From Symbiodinium natans (Eukaryota; Sar; Dinophyceae; Suessiales; Symbiodiniaceae), in assembly GCA_905221605.1 (NCBI GenBank), contig CAJNDS010001669.1, forward strand, positions 242,001-306,000: a stretch of DNA of 64,000 nucleotides, written 5' to 3'. Below, piece by piece: positions 22,850 through 32,490 of this stretch. A model generated the notes under the pieces. It saw only the letters and a list, made by a program, of their open reading frames with translations. It searched no databases and was not told the DNA's origin. Position numbers and translations under genes: made by a program. The first letter of the stretch is position 1. Each line of letters opens with the position of its first letter.

Positions 22850-24800
22850 ATAGTAAAAGAGGGTTTAGGGTTTAGGGTTTAGGGGTGACGGTGGTGTTCT
22901 GAGTTACCAGTGACCAAGATTTTGTTGAAGGCAGTATGCCATGAGGGGAACTCAAGTACAAGGTGATTGAAACAACGAACTTTGTGCTCTGGTTCCCTGT
23001 TGATAGAACACTTCATTCTAAAATAGGATGGCCCTTAAGACCCTCTGAAAAATATTCCTGAATGTGATCCTCTTGAACCCAAGCAGGGAAAGTGAAAAAT
23101 GCCCCAAGGCCTACCGAGTAAAGGTATCTTTCTTTAAAGCTGTTGGGAGTGTTGCTGGGCCTTTCTGCCAAGGGCAGTTCTGCAAACTATTTTACTTCGA
23201 AGATCCACACCCTGTAAGGAATTTGCAGGCTGGCTCTCAGCCGGAGGGGGGTTTAGGGTTTAGGGTTTAGGGTTTAGGGTTTAGGGTTTAGGGTTTAGGG
23301 TTTAGGGTTTAGGGGGGTGATACTCTGGGGTTGGGCACCCCAGGGACTTTTCTGGAGATGCACTGTGGGGATGGGGTTTAGGGTTTCGGGTTTAGGGAGT
23401 TGGGATTATAGGGTTTATAGGGTTTAGGGTTCTTTTTGCTGCGGGTCCGGAGGCGCCGAGCGCCAGGTCGCTCACGCATCAAAAAGCCCCCGCAGGCAAA
23501 ACAAAACACACACTAAAACAAGGAAAACACCGGTTCCGCCCAGATCCCCTTCCTTCACGAAGATGGCTGATAATTTCATAAAATTTCTGGTTTGGGGATT
23601 CGGGCTTCAAACGCCTTAGCCAAGGACTATGAACTACCTGCACCCCCCCCAAGTACCCCTTAACAAGGGCCTAAGTGGTACCTTGATGGGGGTATTGAGG
23701 GCATCTTAAAGGGTACTTGGGGGTCTAGGTAAGATCTGCCCTTGCTGAACGGGTATTAGGCCCCGTGTAGTTGGCGACCAGCTCGCACCTCGCAAAGAAC
23801 GAAGATGAAACCAGTTGCGGGATAAGGAGTCACCCTAAACCCTAAACCCTAAACCCTAAACCCTAAACCCTAAACCCTAAACCCTAAACCTTGGCCCTCT
23901 TGGGTCCCCTACAAGCCGTCTAAGCTCACTCTCACACATGGCCGGCAAGGTCTAACGGTTTTACAGGGTTCTTAAGGGACGGGGAGTTCACGGTTTGGGG
24001 ATGTGTAACCCAAGATTTCCGAGTACTCCCCACTACTCCCTGAGGGTCTCTAAGCCTCTAAGCTTCTTTAAGGTTCCGTCGGCACCTACCCCCCCCATCC
24101 CTTAAAAACCCTTTAAGGCTTTGAACCGTCCCATGCCCCCTTCCTTCGGGATCATACCTTTAACTCAGAGTAAGGATCCCTACTTAGAGGTTCATTGTAA
24201 AGTAGGATTCTAAGTATGGTAACTATACTTTCTAACCCTATTTCAGGTACTTCTATAAACACTACTTAGAAGCCTTGAACCTCCAAGTATATGGCTTAAG
24301 GTCAAGTAGTCCTTGCCTAAGAGGTAGTGGGCTGCCTGGGTGCTGCGCGGCTGAACCCAACTGGTACTTCTGGCGCGAGAAACATTTGGAATTCCTACCC
24401 GGCGATACTGCAGCAACGCTCAGGAAAAAAAAGCGACGCGGCGCGGGAAAAGACGTTTATGGATCCATGGTCCATTTCTTCTTCTTGAAGGTGGTCACTA
24501 GACCCAGGAGTCAGCTCGGAACAGGGCACCCTATTTGGTTTTAAGGGGATGATAAGGGAACCCCAACCCTACAAAAGAAAATTCAGGGCCTGTACTGCGG
24601 GTCCTAGTTGAAGGTGGTCACTTGCGAAAGGTTGCAGCTGCCATGAGAGTGCAGTAGAAGTTTATAGTTCGGGCACGTTGGATGTAATAACCGACTTTCA
24701 ACCCCTCCCCCCCTGCTTCTTCAAGCTACAGCATGCCATACTTAGCCTTGCTTAAGAGGCTGCATGGGTATGCCGTCTGGCCTACACCCTAGACCCTCGA
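22850..24800. other. Mixed unique and repeat sequence, no gene named
   Basis: At 22890-23020 the minus strand reads KCSINREPEHKVRCFNHLVL, then EFPSWHTAFNKILVTGN, possibly an exon. At 23060-23230 the plus strand is open. The rest is telomere arrays, a family-A palindrome at 24181 and a dispersed motif (GGTTTTAAGGGGAT) shared with 20790-20810. Confidence 0.35.
24181..24289. repeat. MITE-like palindrome, family A
   Basis: Arms TACTTAGAGGTTCATTG and CCTTGAACCTCCAAGTA, more diverged than other members. Confidence 0.75.
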
Positions 24801-24862
24801 GCCTCTTGACTTCCGCCCAGGGATCTGGCGGCAGTCGCAACGCCTCGGTTCTCAGAGATCAG
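24795..24862 (-). CDS. Candidate exon, unidentified
   Basis: The minus strand reads ISENRGVATAARSLGGSQEA. Short open island; family unknown. Confidence 0.3.
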
Positions 24863-25248
24863 AGGTATCAGGGTTTCCAGAAACCCTAAACCCTAAACCC
24901 TAAATCCTAAACCCTAAGCCCTAAACCCCAGTGGTACCTTTCATGTGTGTTCCGATAATAACACTCCAGATTAGACTAGGGAACTTCTACCTTGGGGTAT
25001 CTCCCAAAACTGAGCACTGTCTTTGCATCCTTTCCTGCCCAATACAATGCACCTTGACTGAGGAATGTACCTGAAAGCGGAATAGAAACCCCTCTACGGT
25101 TTAAGGCAGTTTAAGGTACATTCCTTCATTGAGGGGTCTTGGGCTCTCTGGGAGCAAGGCGTGCAAAATCCTGACCCAAGTCATTTTCAGGGCTACAGCA
25201 ACACCATAAATCCGAAACCCGAACCATGTCCTGAACCGTAGACCCTAA

Positions 25249-25395
25249 AACCCTAAAACCCTAAAACCCTAAAACCCTAAAACCCTAAAACCCGAAAACC
25301 CTAAAACCCTAAAACCCTAAAAGCCTAAAAGCCCGAAAACCCTAAAACCCTAAAACCCTAAAAGCCCGAAAACCCTAAAACCCCCAAACCCGAGC
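25249..25395. repeat. Variant octamer array CCCTAAAA
   Basis: A run of about 17 units of CCCTAAAA, with variants such as CCCGAAAA and GCCTAAAA. It is a local, homogenised variant of the usual CCCTAAA heptamer, with one extra A per unit. Confidence 0.9.
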
Positions 25396-25831
25396 TGGAA
25401 CCGAGACTCTGTGGAAGTCGCAGTTGTCGTGGCCGTCACCTTATATTGCCCAAAGAGCCCAACACCCCTGACTTAAGGAATCAACCTTAACGGTTTAGGG
25501 TTTCGGTTTTGGGGTTTAGGGCTCGAACGATACTAAGGATCCCTATATACTGTCAGGTATGTGCCTTAATTAAGGGGCTTGGGGGCCCCCGGGGCTGGTA
25601 TTGAGGGGAGAATTTGGAAACCACTTAGTCAACATGGCCTCTCCAAAACCCCAAACTCCAGTAACTTACTGTTGGTTAGCAGGGAATGAGGGAATTAGGG
25701 CCCTAAACCCTAAACCCGAAACCCGAAACCCTAACCGGGCTAACCAACGGTAAGGTTGGGGCGGGGCTCTACCGTCATTTGCAGGCCTCTACTTTGACAG
25801 AAATGCTCGCCGGTAACGGGGCTTAGAACAG

Positions 25832-25936
25832 TCAGTAAGGTAAGGAGCCGTTGCGGCCAGGGAGGTCGTACTCAAAGCAGAGGAGGACAGCACAGCCATC
25901 GCTGGCCTCATCCCACAAGAGCATGATTGGCCGGCC
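25832..25936 (-). CDS. Candidate terminal exon, 34 codons plus stop
   Basis: After a TTTAG acceptor the minus strand reads GRPIMLLWDEASDGCAVLLC, then FEYDLPGRNGSLPY and TGA. The mix of hydrophobic and acidic residues is strongly protein-like. It is the last convincing exon before the copia element, which would lie in its upstream intron or beyond. Family unknown. Confidence 0.5.
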   Translation of the reverse strand, partial: GRPIMLLWDEASDGCAVLLCFEYDLPGRNGSLPY

Positions 25937-26174
25937 CTAAATGACCCCCTCGGTTGAGGGTTTAGGGTTTATAGGGTCCCTAAACGATATCCCTAAGGAT
26001 CCATGCGCATGTGTAGTATGTGGTTGAAGCCATGGATCTCTGCGAGGGGATGCAGAGGGATAAAGACTTCGCACCCAGGTAAAACAGCAACTCATATGCC
26101 TCCGAAGGTGTCCATCTTTTCGGTCGTAAGCTTCTCGACCCTGAGTCACCCTAAACCCTAAACCCTAAACCCTA

Positions 26175-26179
26175 AACCC
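26175..26179. repeat. Possible target-site duplication AACCC (left)
   Basis: AACCC here matches 39669-39673 on the other side of the element. Because the target is CCCTAAA repeat, the match could be chance. Confidence 0.5.
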
Positions 26180-26323
26180 TATAGTTTGGGAAATCCACCA
26201 ATGCAATCCGTTAAGCCATGAAACACAGGCGCACTTCTACCTTTTTGTCTCAGAGGGCTTGAGTGCGATAGGTGCAACATACATGAAGGCAAAAGTGGCA
26301 AGGAGGTCCGAATATAAAACACA
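26180..26323 (-). repeat. 3' LTR (144 bp)
   Basis: Matches 39525-39668 except C at 26320 versus T at 39665. On the element strand it starts TGTGTTTTATATTCGG and ends CCAAACTATA. TG at the start is usual; the end is not the usual CA. The TTTTATATT near its start could act as a TATA-like signal (inference). Confidence 0.95.
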
Positions 26324-26331
26324 CCCCCCTC
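26324..26331 (-). other. Polypurine tract of the copia element
   Basis: On the element strand GAGGGGGG lies directly upstream of the 3' LTR, as expected for the plus-strand primer. This position fixes the LTR start at TG. Confidence 0.8.
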
Positions 26332-26654
26332 GTCGAAGCGTGAAATGCTGAGGCGCTGTCAACGAAGCCACGGCGGACACAGTTAGTGCCGCATTGCCTT
26401 TTCTACTGCATGTTCAGAGCACTGTAGCCCGAGGTGTGAATTCCGAAAACACACCGCCGATCACCGCGCACCGACTTCAAAAATATCCCGGCCAGCCCTA
26501 AGAGGCGGCGTATTCTTTGTTTGGTTCCGTTTGCTGGAACGTCGGCGGGGATACAGACACGGTATGAACAAACACTGCAAAACACAACGCGTGCCGCAAA
26601 AGAGAGAAAACAAGGCGATGGCAAACGTGTTGTGCAAACGCAAAATGTGGTATG

Positions 26655-27490
26655 TTACCACCTACGGCTATGATCATAGCGCCATGGAGTGTGGCGGTCT
26701 TGCTGCCAGCTGCTCCAGTCCCATTCGGTCCAGCGATTCTCAGAGCGCCAGTCTCCAGACCACCAAGTTCCGTGGTCAGACCAGCCCCACGTTGAGGACG
26801 ACCATACATCGGCCTCCTCATGGCGAGGGGCGTTGCGCTCCTGCTGCCGGGCACGACGCTCATCCGCGAGCCTTTGTGCTGCACGTGAGGCCTCGGCGTC
26901 ATCTTTCATCTGGCCAACCAATGTTCTCGCTGCGGAATGGTTGTCACGAACCACCGCCTTCAGGAAGACCTTGATGTCGCCGGCCTCAGTCGCATGTGGG
27001 AGCTCAATGGTGCCTTCGCAGAAGGTAAGGATATGGCTCACCCCCCTCGTAAAGAAGGCGACGCGAGAGAAATCCTCAACACCATAGAAGCTACCAAGCC
27101 AGGCAAAACCGATGGGCTCCTCCTGGTCATTCGACAATAATCCGGCCTGGATGAGATCACCGGCGGGCTTGTCGAAGTACACCATGCGGCAAAGTGCCGT
27201 GTGGTCCACTTGGCTTGCTTCCAAACGACGGCTCGATCCATAACCCAATGCCCTCTGTTCACGATTGCGGCCAGGATTCGGGAGATAAGCGAAAGCAACG
27301 CACTCCTGAATTGACAACAACCGGCGTGTCCATCCATTTCGGACCGCGTAAATGGCATAGTTGTGGTCAGAATCGAACTTGTCGAGCATGCCAGAGTGTC
27401 CTTGGCCGCGGAAGTGCTTAAGGCTTTGCTTTGCTTGAGCAATAGCCTTTCCATCGACAGACTGAGCGCCGCGGTTCCCGGCGTACCTGG
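26655..27490 (-). pseudogene. Copia cargo, C-terminal segment with Trp-rich tail
   Basis: An open frame of 244 codons from 27389, extending upstream in frame to about 27490 (RYAGNRGAQSVDGKAIAQAK). It continues the 27418-29358 reading frame after a single-base insertion near 27488, so the two were probably one protein. It contains FRGQGHSGMLDKFDSDHNYA, a long middle part with no family I can name, a charged helix rich in Ala/Arg (about residues 150-190) and a tail rich in Trp, Ser and Arg (STWGWSDHGTWWSGDWRSEN). The ORF ends 331 bases before the 3' LTR. Confidence 0.6.
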
Positions 27491-29358
27491 TCAGCCGTCA
27501 GCTGCCAGAGCCGGTAGCCAGTTTCCTGGGCGATCTGGTCGAGGACGTCGTTGCGCTTGCGGCTCATAAACATGCGGAACGTTGACTGCCTGCTTCCTTT
27601 GGTCAAGAAGCAGCCACAATGGAAGCAACGATGCTGCCCTTCCAAACGCAGGTTGCCGCAATGATCGCACTGGATGCGGGTCAGGCTCCCGGCGCGCTGA
27701 GTACCAGCCGCTTGACCAGAGGATGCTGCACCAACATCTGCATCGTCACCAGCGACGATCTCGATATATCCAGCAGTCGACCTAGTAGGTGAAATCTCCT
27801 GGATGTCAATGTCGGTGTTGAACGTCACCCTCGGGCCTTCGGGAACATCTTCGTCTGTACCCAAAGCATCCGCCGCAACTGGGAGCTCGACCTTGATGAT
27901 TGGCTTGATCGCAACGTCTTCAGGCTCCTCTTCCTCGAGCTCGTAGATGACCTCCACGGTATCTTGTGGTTCGTCTCCACCGGCGGGAAGAGTAAAACCG
28001 GCCTCCTCAGATTGAGGGGCATCAGTTTCCTCGACTCTGCTCCAGATGACGGTGTCAGACGCCGTGTCCCGTATGTACAGCACGCAGCTGCCAGGGACCG
28101 ACTGACTGGAGAGCACACCTTCTGATCTGGAGTAAAAGAGCCCCACGCCAAGTCGGAGAGCCTCACGTGTGTCAACCACAAGCTCGAAAGGTCGATCGGC
28201 ACGTACACCAGCACGATTTTCGTGATGTCCGACTTCGCGATCAGAAAAATACACATGGGCGTTGGCTGTTCGGTAGCCGGGGTAGAAGGCTGATTGCACA
28301 ATCTTGAAGGCGCGGTCCTTGAATGTTCTGTGGTAGAGACGTTTGGGAGTCTCTTCCCAGCAAAGGACCGGCCTACCTTCGAAGGTGGCGTCGTGGTCAC
28401 TCATTTCATTCTTCGGGATACACGACAGCCAGCAGTCGCAAATTTGCTCGTCGGACGCAGTCTCCATCAAACCTTTTGAATGCCCCTGCCGAGCCCGTAT
28501 AAGCACAGGGTATCCGGCCAGACCATAGTAGTCGGCGAGTTGATGGTTTCTGTCGGCCTTGAGCTCAAAGCGACCCTTGTTGTCGTTCTTCACCATGGAC
28601 AACAAGATGCCAAGACCGTAGCTGGTGCCGCAATCATAGTTCACACGATCGAGAACATCACGGGTCCGACACCAAAGCTCCGAGTCGTGCATGTCGTCGT
28701 AGATTTTGCCTCTAACGACCCCGGTCACATAATTCCGAGTCCCACGCGGAATTGGCACAGTGGAAAAATTGGGGAGATCCTCAGGGGACAGGATCACCCA
28801 GTCGGCCTCATCATCAGATGGGCGTTGTGCGATCGTGTCCCAGTCGAGGCCCAACATGTCGACGAGCTGGAAGTCATCGGACACCCTGAGGTATCCTGTG
28901 GGGATAACTTCGTCGCCGCTTCCACTGGTCTTCGCCTTCTTCGGCTGTGATGGCCCAATCTCTGCGGCTGCGGCTGTAGAAGATGCAGACGATGCTTTGT
29001 CGAACACCTCGCCGCGCCCAAGCAAACGTTGCTTGGTTGCCTCAGGGTCCCGGTTTGTCGCAGCCCGCGATGCAGCGATGACGGCCTCCCCAGGGCGGGG
29101 GGCGTTGTCGACTGCTTCTTGCTGGCTAGCCTCGAATTGAGACCTTGGGACGTATTCGCCGCTTTCCAATCGGACCATGTTGGGGAACTCGCGGTCCTGC
29201 AGGCGGATTGGTGCCCCAGATGGGAAGCTCTCCGCCGGGCCATCAAAATAGACGTCGTCCCACGGATCGGCCTCGACCATAGACTTCTCTTGCCCTCGTC
29301 CTCTGCAGCCTCTTGAAGATCTGGTCGTCGATCTGCGCGCCCACGGCGAACCGAGCAT
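27418..29358 (-). CDS. Copia cargo: Tpt1/KptA-like RNA 2'-phosphotransferase domain plus zinc ribbon
   Basis: 646 codons, more likely starting at internal Met27 (MVEADPWDD). Residues about 240-430 match the Tpt1/KptA layout: a YGL..YPVLIRARQGHS segment (residues 279-294), YHRTF (342-346), an AHVYFSD strand (367-373), an R-x-x-x-R stretch, FELVVDTREALRLGVGLFYS (391-410) and SEGVLSSQSVPGSCV. Family members remove 2'-phosphates from RNA using NAD+. A CDHCG...CFHCG zinc ribbon lies near residues 570-590. Its 5' end overlaps the preceding frame by 116 bases, so it was either a separate ORF or a continuation broken by one base. Catalytic competence is not established. Confidence 0.7.
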   Translation of the reverse strand: MLGSPWARRSTTRSSRGCRGRGQEKSMVEADPWDDVYFDGPAESFPSGAPIRLQDREFPNMVRLESGEYVPRSQFEASQQEAVDNAPRPGEAVIAASRAATNRDPEATKQRLLGRGEVFDKASSASSTAAAAEIGPSQPKKAKTSGSGDEVIPTGYLRVSDDFQLVDMLGLDWDTIAQRPSDDEADWVILSPEDLPNFSTVPIPRGTRNYVTGVVRGKIYDDMHDSELWCRTRDVLDRVNYDCGTSYGLGILLSMVKNDNKGRFELKADRNHQLADYYGLAGYPVLIRARQGHSKGLMETASDEQICDCWLSCIPKNEMSDHDATFEGRPVLCWEETPKRLYHRTFKDRAFKIVQSAFYPGYRTANAHVYFSDREVGHHENRAGVRADRPFELVVDTREALRLGVGLFYSRSEGVLSSQSVPGSCVLYIRDTASDTVIWSRVEETDAPQSEEAGFTLPAGGDEPQDTVEVIYELEEEEPEDVAIKPIIKVELPVAADALGTDEDVPEGPRVTFNTDIDIQEISPTRSTAGYIEIVAGDDADVGAASSGQAAGTQRAGSLTRIQCDHCGNLRLEGQHRCFHCGCFLTKGSRQSTFRMFMSRKRNDVLDQIAQETGYRLWQLTADQVRREPRRSVCRWKGYCSSKAKP

Positions 29359-32041
29359 TCGGTCGCGGGACGTGCTGGTAATTCACCAGTGTGCGATCCA
29401 GGTCCTCAGTGCGGAAAAACGAGCATTGATGGCGCAGCACCATGATTCGAGCCGTGGCTCCAATCCACCGAAGCAGTTGCCGTCGATGATTGGTGTCCTC
29501 AAGGAAGTGATATGAGTCGTACTTCCTGATTTGGGTTGCAGGCACATTGAAGTTTTTCACGGCCAGCCCAATCTGGGCGGCATAGTCAAGGATCTCCTCC
29601 ATCAAAGTGCCCCACTCTCTCGGGAGAAAGTAGGCCTTGTGGTCCGTCGCAGAGGTGAGGAGGACGGTACCAACGTGGGGGCGCTTCTGGAGTTCCTTGA
29701 GCTTGTGCAACTCACGCAGAATTTTGGGGCCTATGAAGCTCCACTGTCCTTGCGCGACATGCGGCTTTCCCCTCCAATGCTCTGTTGAAGGTTTATAGTT
29801 CGGATCCAAGAACAGCCCCTTTTCGCCCACAAGTTCATTTGCGTTCCAGACGATCATCACATCCACCGACAAGGTCTTGTCGATTGCACCAGCCCTCTCC
29901 CACATGTTGATCTTGTCAACGGCGAGCTGTACCAGCCGCGTGAGATTGGACCCCCATGACGGGATGTACTCGACTCCTTGAAAGTCGGGAAACACATTGG
30001 TGCGGTTGACAGTGATGTCGGCGAGCAAATCGGTCTTGTAGTTCCCCTCAGTCAGGAAAGTGGTAGACGAGTCAGCAACGATGATCAATGAGCGCAAGCG
30101 GCCACGAATGTGTTCGGGCTGGAGCATGGCAAGGCCTTGATCACTAAGTAAGCCGACTTTTGCCACATTCCCGCATTCCGCGGGGTTCTTGAAGGCAAAT
30201 TCACAAAGTACAGGACGCGGCACATATTTGTAAAACTCGTTCACGGCGTGCTCGCCGTCCTCCAGTGCTGCCATGGTCCGATATTCCGAACAAAGAGCGG
30301 TCTCAGTGAGACGACGTGCCCACCAGCTGAAAAGCACCTCCGTTGGTGCAACGATGCCAGCGGTGGTTCGCTCCATGTTCGGCGAGCAGTGGACTGCCGC
30401 GATGGCGCAGCAGGCAACTAAGGTGTTTGTAGTCTCGAAATCACACGTGCTAGTTTCGGTGCGAGTTTGCGACAACGTGTTGATAGCACATGCGGAATGT
30501 TTCGAAAGACTGTCACAAAACACTTTCCAGTCATGGTGAATGCAATCAGTCATGACGTAGGTGTAGCTCTCAGAGTTCCTAAGGTCCTTGCCCCTAGACT
30601 CTCCATGTTTGTGATTGTGGTCACACCTATGAGCTGCCAGCCGCTGCATTGGAACAGAAGATGCAACGATCCATGCCTTCCTTAGTGGGAGTCCTTGGTG
30701 ATCCAAGATCCCTAGCATGCATCCGTCGCAACGATACAGCTCAAGATCGTAATCCTGAATCAGCTTTTGCACTTCACCCCACTTCCAATAATCACACTCT
30801 TTCGGGAGCTCAAAAGCAACCTGTGGTTTGAAAGTTTTCATTCTGCGCAAGAGAGACTTAAGCTGTTTCAACAGTTCAATGAACAAGCTTTGGTGTTGCT
30901 GCCATTTGGGGCTGTTAGGAGTCATTCTGTTCCACGGACAACCACCCGTACACGGAAGCGACGCAAACACGAGAATCGGCTTAAATGCTCCCCCCTCGTC
31001 GCAGAGGGTATGGATTTGGGAAACAACCGACTTCAGCGTAGAGTCCTTAAGGGCGTTTTGTTGGTCCGTAACACGAATGATCTTACAACCCTGAGCAGCC
31101 GGACGCGCTTCACCCAAGCGACTATCGGGCGAACAACAAAATTCAACGATGATTCGTTTGCAGCCCGACGGCCTCGAGAGATCTCGGGCAGGCGAAGCGG
31201 TGACGGCCGGCGCAGGCAGCCTGAAGTGGAGTTCTTTGAGTTTGTCTGTCTCGTCACTAGCAAGTGATTCTTGCGAGCGCGAGGAGTAAGCGACAATGGA
31301 AAAACGGGTTCCTGTAAAAGGCAAAACGCAGTGTAAGTTCCGGGGGTTAAAGACGAGAGCTTTGTTGTGTGTGGACACAGCACGACCTTTAAGGCGCGTA
31401 CCGTTGGGGCCAACTCTGACAATGGCACTATCAGATGAAACACTGGGGTCCTCCAACCACAACTCTCCACCTTTAAAATCCCCAACACTGATTGCGAAGC
31501 TCATGCTGTCCTTAGCATTCCCATGGTCCTTGTGCACAGAGGCACCAGTGCTGCTGCTGAGCAACACGGAATTCCAGGTGAAGTCTTGCGGAGCATGTGC
31601 TCGCACTACGCCGTTTAGGAACCTGGCAATCTGAGGCCACCGGCGGGTCGCCTTGGTCACCCCTTGCATGCCCCCGTAAGTCCATTGCCCAAAGATGTGG
31701 TAGTAGCTGCGATTATCAAGCTTAATCATCTTTCGCTTGGTTTTGTTGGGATACATGAATTGGGCAACACGCAACAAAGCCTTAGTACTAAAGTCGCGTA
31801 CCTTGTTGAGCTCTTCTGCGATCGCACAAGGGTCGTTCAGCGGCTGCACCACAGGGTGAGCGTGAACGACTGGCTTGTTGATGAGATGAGCATCGGACTC
31901 GTGTGCCTTAGACTGGCGCCCCCCCTGAAGTGGGGCATCAACGTGCGCGATGAGCCTGAGTGCATGTTCCCATTTACCTCGGTCAGCGAAAGGTTTAGTA
32001 AAGATATCAGCTACTTGCTCTTTGGTGTCAACATTAATCAT
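29243..32041 (-). CDS. Copia RNase H C-terminus fused to 2OG oxygenase-, methyltransferase- and SGNH-like domains
   Basis: 932 codons. The first 30 residues (MINVDTKEQVADIFTKPF) are the classic copia RNase H end, so this frame continues the pol protein. Residues about 150-260 look like a 2OG-Fe(II) dioxygenase: H170-x-D172, GGELWLED, H237, and R246 in FTGTRFSIVAYSSR. Residues about 297-460 look like a methyltransferase: VEFCCSPDSRLGE as a possible SAM-binding loop and FASLPCTGG as a C5-methylase-like PC motif. Residues about 650-860 resemble SGNH hydrolases: ADSS (656-659), WGSN (696-699), WNANE (732-736), DSYH (842-845). The assignments are by motif only; the methyltransferase is the least certain. 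Confidence 0.65.
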   Translation of the reverse strand: MINVDTKEQVADIFTKPFADRGKWEHALRLIAHVDAPLQGGRQSKAHESDAHLINKPVVHAHPVVQPLNDPCAIAEELNKVRDFSTKALLRVAQFMYPNKTKRKMIKLDNRSYYHIFGQWTYGGMQGVTKATRRWPQIARFLNGVVRAHAPQDFTWNSVLLSSSTGASVHKDHGNAKDSMSFAISVGDFKGGELWLEDPSVSSDSAIVRVGPNGTRLKGRAVSTHNKALVFNPRNLHCVLPFTGTRFSIVAYSSRSQESLASDETDKLKELHFRLPAPAVTASPARDLSRPSGCKRIIVEFCCSPDSRLGEARPAAQGCKIIRVTDQQNALKDSTLKSVVSQIHTLCDEGGAFKPILVFASLPCTGGCPWNRMTPNSPKWQQHQSLFIELLKQLKSLLRRMKTFKPQVAFELPKECDYWKWGEVQKLIQDYDLELYRCDGCMLGILDHQGLPLRKAWIVASSVPMQRLAAHRCDHNHKHGESRGKDLRNSESYTYVMTDCIHHDWKVFCDSLSKHSACAINTLSQTRTETSTCDFETTNTLVACCAIAAVHCSPNMERTTAGIVAPTEVLFSWWARRLTETALCSEYRTMAALEDGEHAVNEFYKYVPRPVLCEFAFKNPAECGNVAKVGLLSDQGLAMLQPEHIRGRLRSLIIVADSSTTFLTEGNYKTDLLADITVNRTNVFPDFQGVEYIPSWGSNLTRLVQLAVDKINMWERAGAIDKTLSVDVMIVWNANELVGEKGLFLDPNYKPSTEHWRGKPHVAQGQWSFIGPKILRELHKLKELQKRPHVGTVLLTSATDHKAYFLPREWGTLMEEILDYAAQIGLAVKNFNVPATQIRKYDSYHFLEDTNHRRQLLRWIGATARIMVLRHQCSFFRTEDLDRTLVNYQHVPRPNARFAVGAQIDDQIFKRLQRTRAREVYGRGRSVGRRLF

Positions 32042-32490
32042 GTCGAAAAAGTTACGCTCGAATTGTTGTTTGATCCAGGCGAACGAATGCGCTGAGTCCG
32101 GTCGGTGTGTCGTAGTTTTTCGCTGTCACCTTTGAGGAGGATAGTTATGGTAGCTTGGTTGTCCTCAAGGAGTTGAACGGCAAACTTGGGACTAAGATGA
32201 ACCCTGAGGCCGTTTACATCAGAAACGCTTCGTCCATCCGCCCTGCACTCACCATACCGGATCTCATCAAGTTCAGGATCAATTCGTGCGATGATGTCGT
32301 CTTCCCTTTGATTAGGCTTGGTTTTCGGCCTAGCTTGGTAGCTGGCGGTCCTACTCGCAACCTCACGCCACAGGAAAATCCAAAGACTGAGGCTGGGCAG
32401 ACCTTGGGCACGAATACCTTGGTTGGCAGCCCACAACCTCACTCTCCGTGCTTGAAGTGGTGATGCTGGTCTGTTTCTTGGAAAAGGCAT
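32042..32490 (-). pseudogene. Copia RNase H, middle part in a shifted frame
   Basis: The reading passes from the RT frame (ends TSSTESEVVG) into a frame containing AANQGIRAQGLPSLSLW and VQLLEDNQATITIL, then LRHTDRT, then back to the RT frame at FAWIKQQFERNFFDMINV. One extra base near 32430 and one missing base near 32090 explain it. Without both changes the domain would be continuous with the frames on either side. Confidence 0.8.

Noticed and set aside
27290-27420. Second Tpt1 domain suggested by FRGQGHS
   Set aside because: Only the GHS-like motif is similar; the HVxFS and VPG strands that should follow are absent.
26498-31634. Plus-strand ORFs over 100 codons within the copia element
   Set aside because: Antisense shadows of the minus-strand pol and cargo frames.
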